Below, piece after piece: positions 61,401-64,000 of a stretch of DNA of 64,000 nucleotides (its first letter is position 1; each line of letters starts with the position of its first letter). This DNA comes from Ignelater luminosus (taxonomy: Eukaryota > Arthropoda > Insecta > Coleoptera > Elateridae): positions 124,001 to 188,000 of the forward strand of contig VTPC01091051.1 in NCBI GenBank assembly GCA_011009095.1, in the 5' to 3' direction. A model generated the notes under the pieces. It was not told the DNA's origin. It saw nothing but the letters and a program-made list of their open reading frames with translations, and ran no database searches. The position numbers and the translations under genes are program-made.

Positions 61401-63660
61401 CTCATAAATATCCACGAGTGTAGTGAGTTAAACAATATTATAATGAGCGCGACATTGGTTGCAAAACGAAATTGGAAATCACAAGCTTTTTGAGGATTTT
61501 CGACTGAATTTAAAGCAAGTCAAAAACTGTAATAAGCTTTGAAAAAGTAAGGCACTCACAAATACTTTATTTCTCTATGGGCCGCAACAATGATATGAAA
61601 TTTTCCTTTTTTACCTTCATGTTATCTATGTCTTAATCAAGCATCTTTCTATCTATGTGGTACGTATCATAATATTTTGAAAAAAAGGTTCTTAATCCTC
61701 TGCAGTAAATCTCTCTACACAAACCTCCCTCTAAGCTTTGTTGATTTTTTACACGCAAGAGTGAAAGATAGTGGTAGAAGACTGCTTGAGCAATTTATTA
61801 CAGCAAACTATATATTTATACTTCAGTCTTCGATGCAGTCAACACAATAAATGAAATCAATGTAACAGTGGTATTTATTGTGTTTCTACCAATTTACATT
61901 TAATTACAACACAAGTCATACAATAATCAAATTAATAATAAAACAAACAAGTTTCAAAGAACAATGATCCTTCAAGTGTTTTGTAGTATTGATTGGAATT
62001 TCATTGTGACTTGATGGGCGTATGGCAACAACCTTAGCTTCTTGAAGATTTGTTATCGGTATGATTTGAAGAAGAAATGGTTGAATTAAAATATCTGTTG
62101 TTGAGTTCAAGCAGAAAGCTCCAAAGTTTCAAACATATTTTGAATTGTTGAACATCAACAGCAACTTCTCAGCAGACACTGATTTTACGGTTTAAAACCT
62201 TCTAATCCTAGATAATAATTATAGCAATTTGACAAATTTCTTTCATAGTTCGAACTGTACATACCAACCCTTTGGTATGAAAGAATAAGTAAGGCATCTT
62301 AAAGTTCAATCTGACTATTTCTGTACTGCTGTCCATCTTTGAGAATTTCCATAGAGTGCATCTGTACAAAATTTATACAGAGCTCAGTACCTGAGAAATG
62401 AACGATAGTAAACGACCAGGTTAGCTGTTAGCAATGCAGAGATCAATAAACAAACAGTGTAGGATCTGTTACAATCTTCTACCTTTTCATAATGATTTTG
62501 TTTTATAATAATAATTATCAAAAGTTTAAGCTTATGATAAATAAAAAAGATATTAAAACCGCAATTCAATTGTTACAATGTTGTTGCCCATGTGAAATGT
62601 ATGATTTTGATGTGATAAGTCTGTGTGAATTCAACAACTTTCCCAACGCACTTATCTTGAATACATTCAATAATGTAAAATAGTCTAACTGGTATGGTCA
62701 GGTTCTTTAGTAAAACTGAAGTTTTTGTCATTATCTACTTCGCAGTAACTAAGCATTACGTACGATAATTATTTTGGAGTCTTAAAGTCAGAAAGTCAGG
62801 GACACCAAAATTGAAAAAATGTACTGGGTCTATCGTTATTACATAAAGTTTTTAGGTATCGTGTCATTTAATCCTGTTAGTGTAAAGCTATTGTCGGCTG
62901 CAAAATCAAAGAATACAACTACCTCTGGAATAAGAAATGTTGTCATACCAGCTAAATAAATGGAAAAAAAAATTAAACATTGCATCCTTAAAATCATAAC
63001 GCCTGTTCTCTGATTTTGCTGTTGTACTCATGTCAGTGCCCATACAAACCTTACACTCATGCCTTTGTGACAACTCTCATCCTGTTCTTCTCTATCTTTT
63101 TAAAAATATGATAAAAATTAAGGTACAATCTAAGCTAGAGATTTAACCTGCAAAAATGTCAAAAATGAGGAGCATCCGATGAGATCGGTGAAGAAATGTC
63201 TCAAATCCTTAAATCAAATTAGCCTTAGGGAATTTCAGTTTATTTTCTTCGATTGTCGGAGGGACTGTACAAGTTTTTACTTTTCGCTTGCCGTCGCTAA
63301 ATAGTGTTTGAACAGTGTTTGTAATTTGTGAATCTATGAATTCTTACAAAGAATCGCACCCGCCAGATGAGACTTCAAATGAGAATCAGAGCTTACCTAC
63401 GCAGTATCCTACTCAAAGGTATAAAAACTAACACCTAGTGCTTACCCGTTTGGAATATTTTAAATATTCCACAATTATAATCTAAGGTGAAGGAAAGTAG
63501 AAAAAAAAATTTATCGATGACACATTCATAGCAAATAACCAATGGAATCTATAAAGCCAGTAAACGAAATTCGCATATGAATGTTACTTTTTTTTTAACA
63601 AGGAATGGTTTTTGCTACCATAAAATCTATGCTGTTGATTTTCAGAGTGGTTTTCTCTAT
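58401..63660. other. AT-rich stretch, no supported gene
   Basis: No gene supported. The sequence at 59305-59484 has a protein-like plus-strand translation with one stop, ending at a strong 5' splice consensus (ACAG/GTGAGT); it is listed as a finding. The open frame 61192-61407 (71 codons) is slightly more protein-like than background but not recognised. Open frames at 62384-62683 overlap on both strands and are probably chance. Confidence 0.45.
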
Positions 63661-63665
63661 GTGTA

Positions 63666-63917
63666 CAGCTCGACCAACCTCAGAAAAGCCCTAAGTGGGT
63701 GTGTACGGGGGAGCTACATGTCAACCAAGCATCCAAAAAATCTTCCGGCGGGAAATTTAAGAAAAAACTAAACACCGCCAATAACATGTAATAGATTTAA
63801 GACAACTTTTTGTCAGTTAATGTACTTGAGTAAAATTACGCTTCTGATTAGTCGACGTTGTTTGTTATTGAAATAGTTCGCATATTTTACGGGGCTTTTC
63901 TGAGGTTGGTCGCGCTG
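63666..63917. mobile_element. Short MITE with 26-bp inverted repeats
   Basis: The left end CAGCTCGACCAACCTCAGAA plus AAGCCC (63666-63691) and the reverse complement of 63892-63917 differ at one of 26 positions. Both ends are flanked by TA (63664-63665 and 63918-63919). At 252 bp with no coding capacity this is a MITE. The TA flank fits a Tc1/mariner-type parent; the CAG start would also fit hAT, but no 8-bp duplication is seen. Confidence 0.72.
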
Positions 63918-64000
63918 TATATTTCCTTGCTACCGTTCTCGATAGCTAACATGGTGCCCGGATATCCAGATATTGTGCATTCAAGTGCAGTGCCTAGAAG

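Overview
The window looks like intergenic or intronic DNA from an arthropod, most likely an insect. It is strongly AT-rich, has no long open reading frame outside transposable elements, and carries insect-type mobile DNA: an irritans-type mariner, two DD41D Tc1/mariner elements, PIF/Harbinger derivatives and decayed LINE reverse transcriptases. It also holds a tRNA-Thr gene resembling the insect form. I found no host protein-coding gene that I could support by homology. The species cannot be named from the sequence alone.

Layout. Positions 1-15,442 are mostly featureless AT-rich DNA with a degenerate tandem repeat (3865-4275), a decayed Tc1-like transposase on the minus strand (about 4470-5010) and a small GC-elevated patch with a 177-bp-spaced repeat (9929-10118). 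A 733-bp non-autonomous DNA transposon with CACTGTAAAAA ends lies at 15443-16175 and contains a short coding-like segment. A Tc1-type helix-turn-helix fragment is at 20031-20212. From 20.2 to 34.7 kb there is no gene I can support. A CpG- and GC-elevated island at about 32.73-33.30 kb is the best candidate for a host promoter or 5' exon.

The 34.8-46.6 kb part is the densest. It contains a 1305-bp DD41D Tc1/mariner element with perfect 31-bp inverted repeats and one nonsense codon (34771-36075). A 605-bp Harbinger derivative follows with a transposase fragment (37366-37970). Next is a 1292-bp irritans-type mariner on the minus strand with one nonsense codon and one frameshift (38712-40003), then a 99-nt hairpin (41344-41442). 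A 561-bp Harbinger derivative keeps a MADF-domain fragment (44722-45282), and a decayed LINE reverse transcriptase lies at about 45980-46570.

From 49 kb onward there is a pogo-like MITE (49317-49731), a diverged tandem duplication (51356-51700), the tRNA-Thr(AGT) gene (56279-56352), a 400-bp assembly gap (56530-56929), and an internally deleted second DD41D element of a different lineage (57025-57682). These are followed by a LINE RT fragment with an intact YADD box (58040-58400) and a 252-bp MITE at the right edge (63666-63917).

There is no multi-gene system here. The interesting content is the transposon community: recently inserted elements that have just lost coding capacity, and two Harbinger derivatives that preserve different parts of the two-protein Harbinger system (DNA-binding MADF protein and nuclease).
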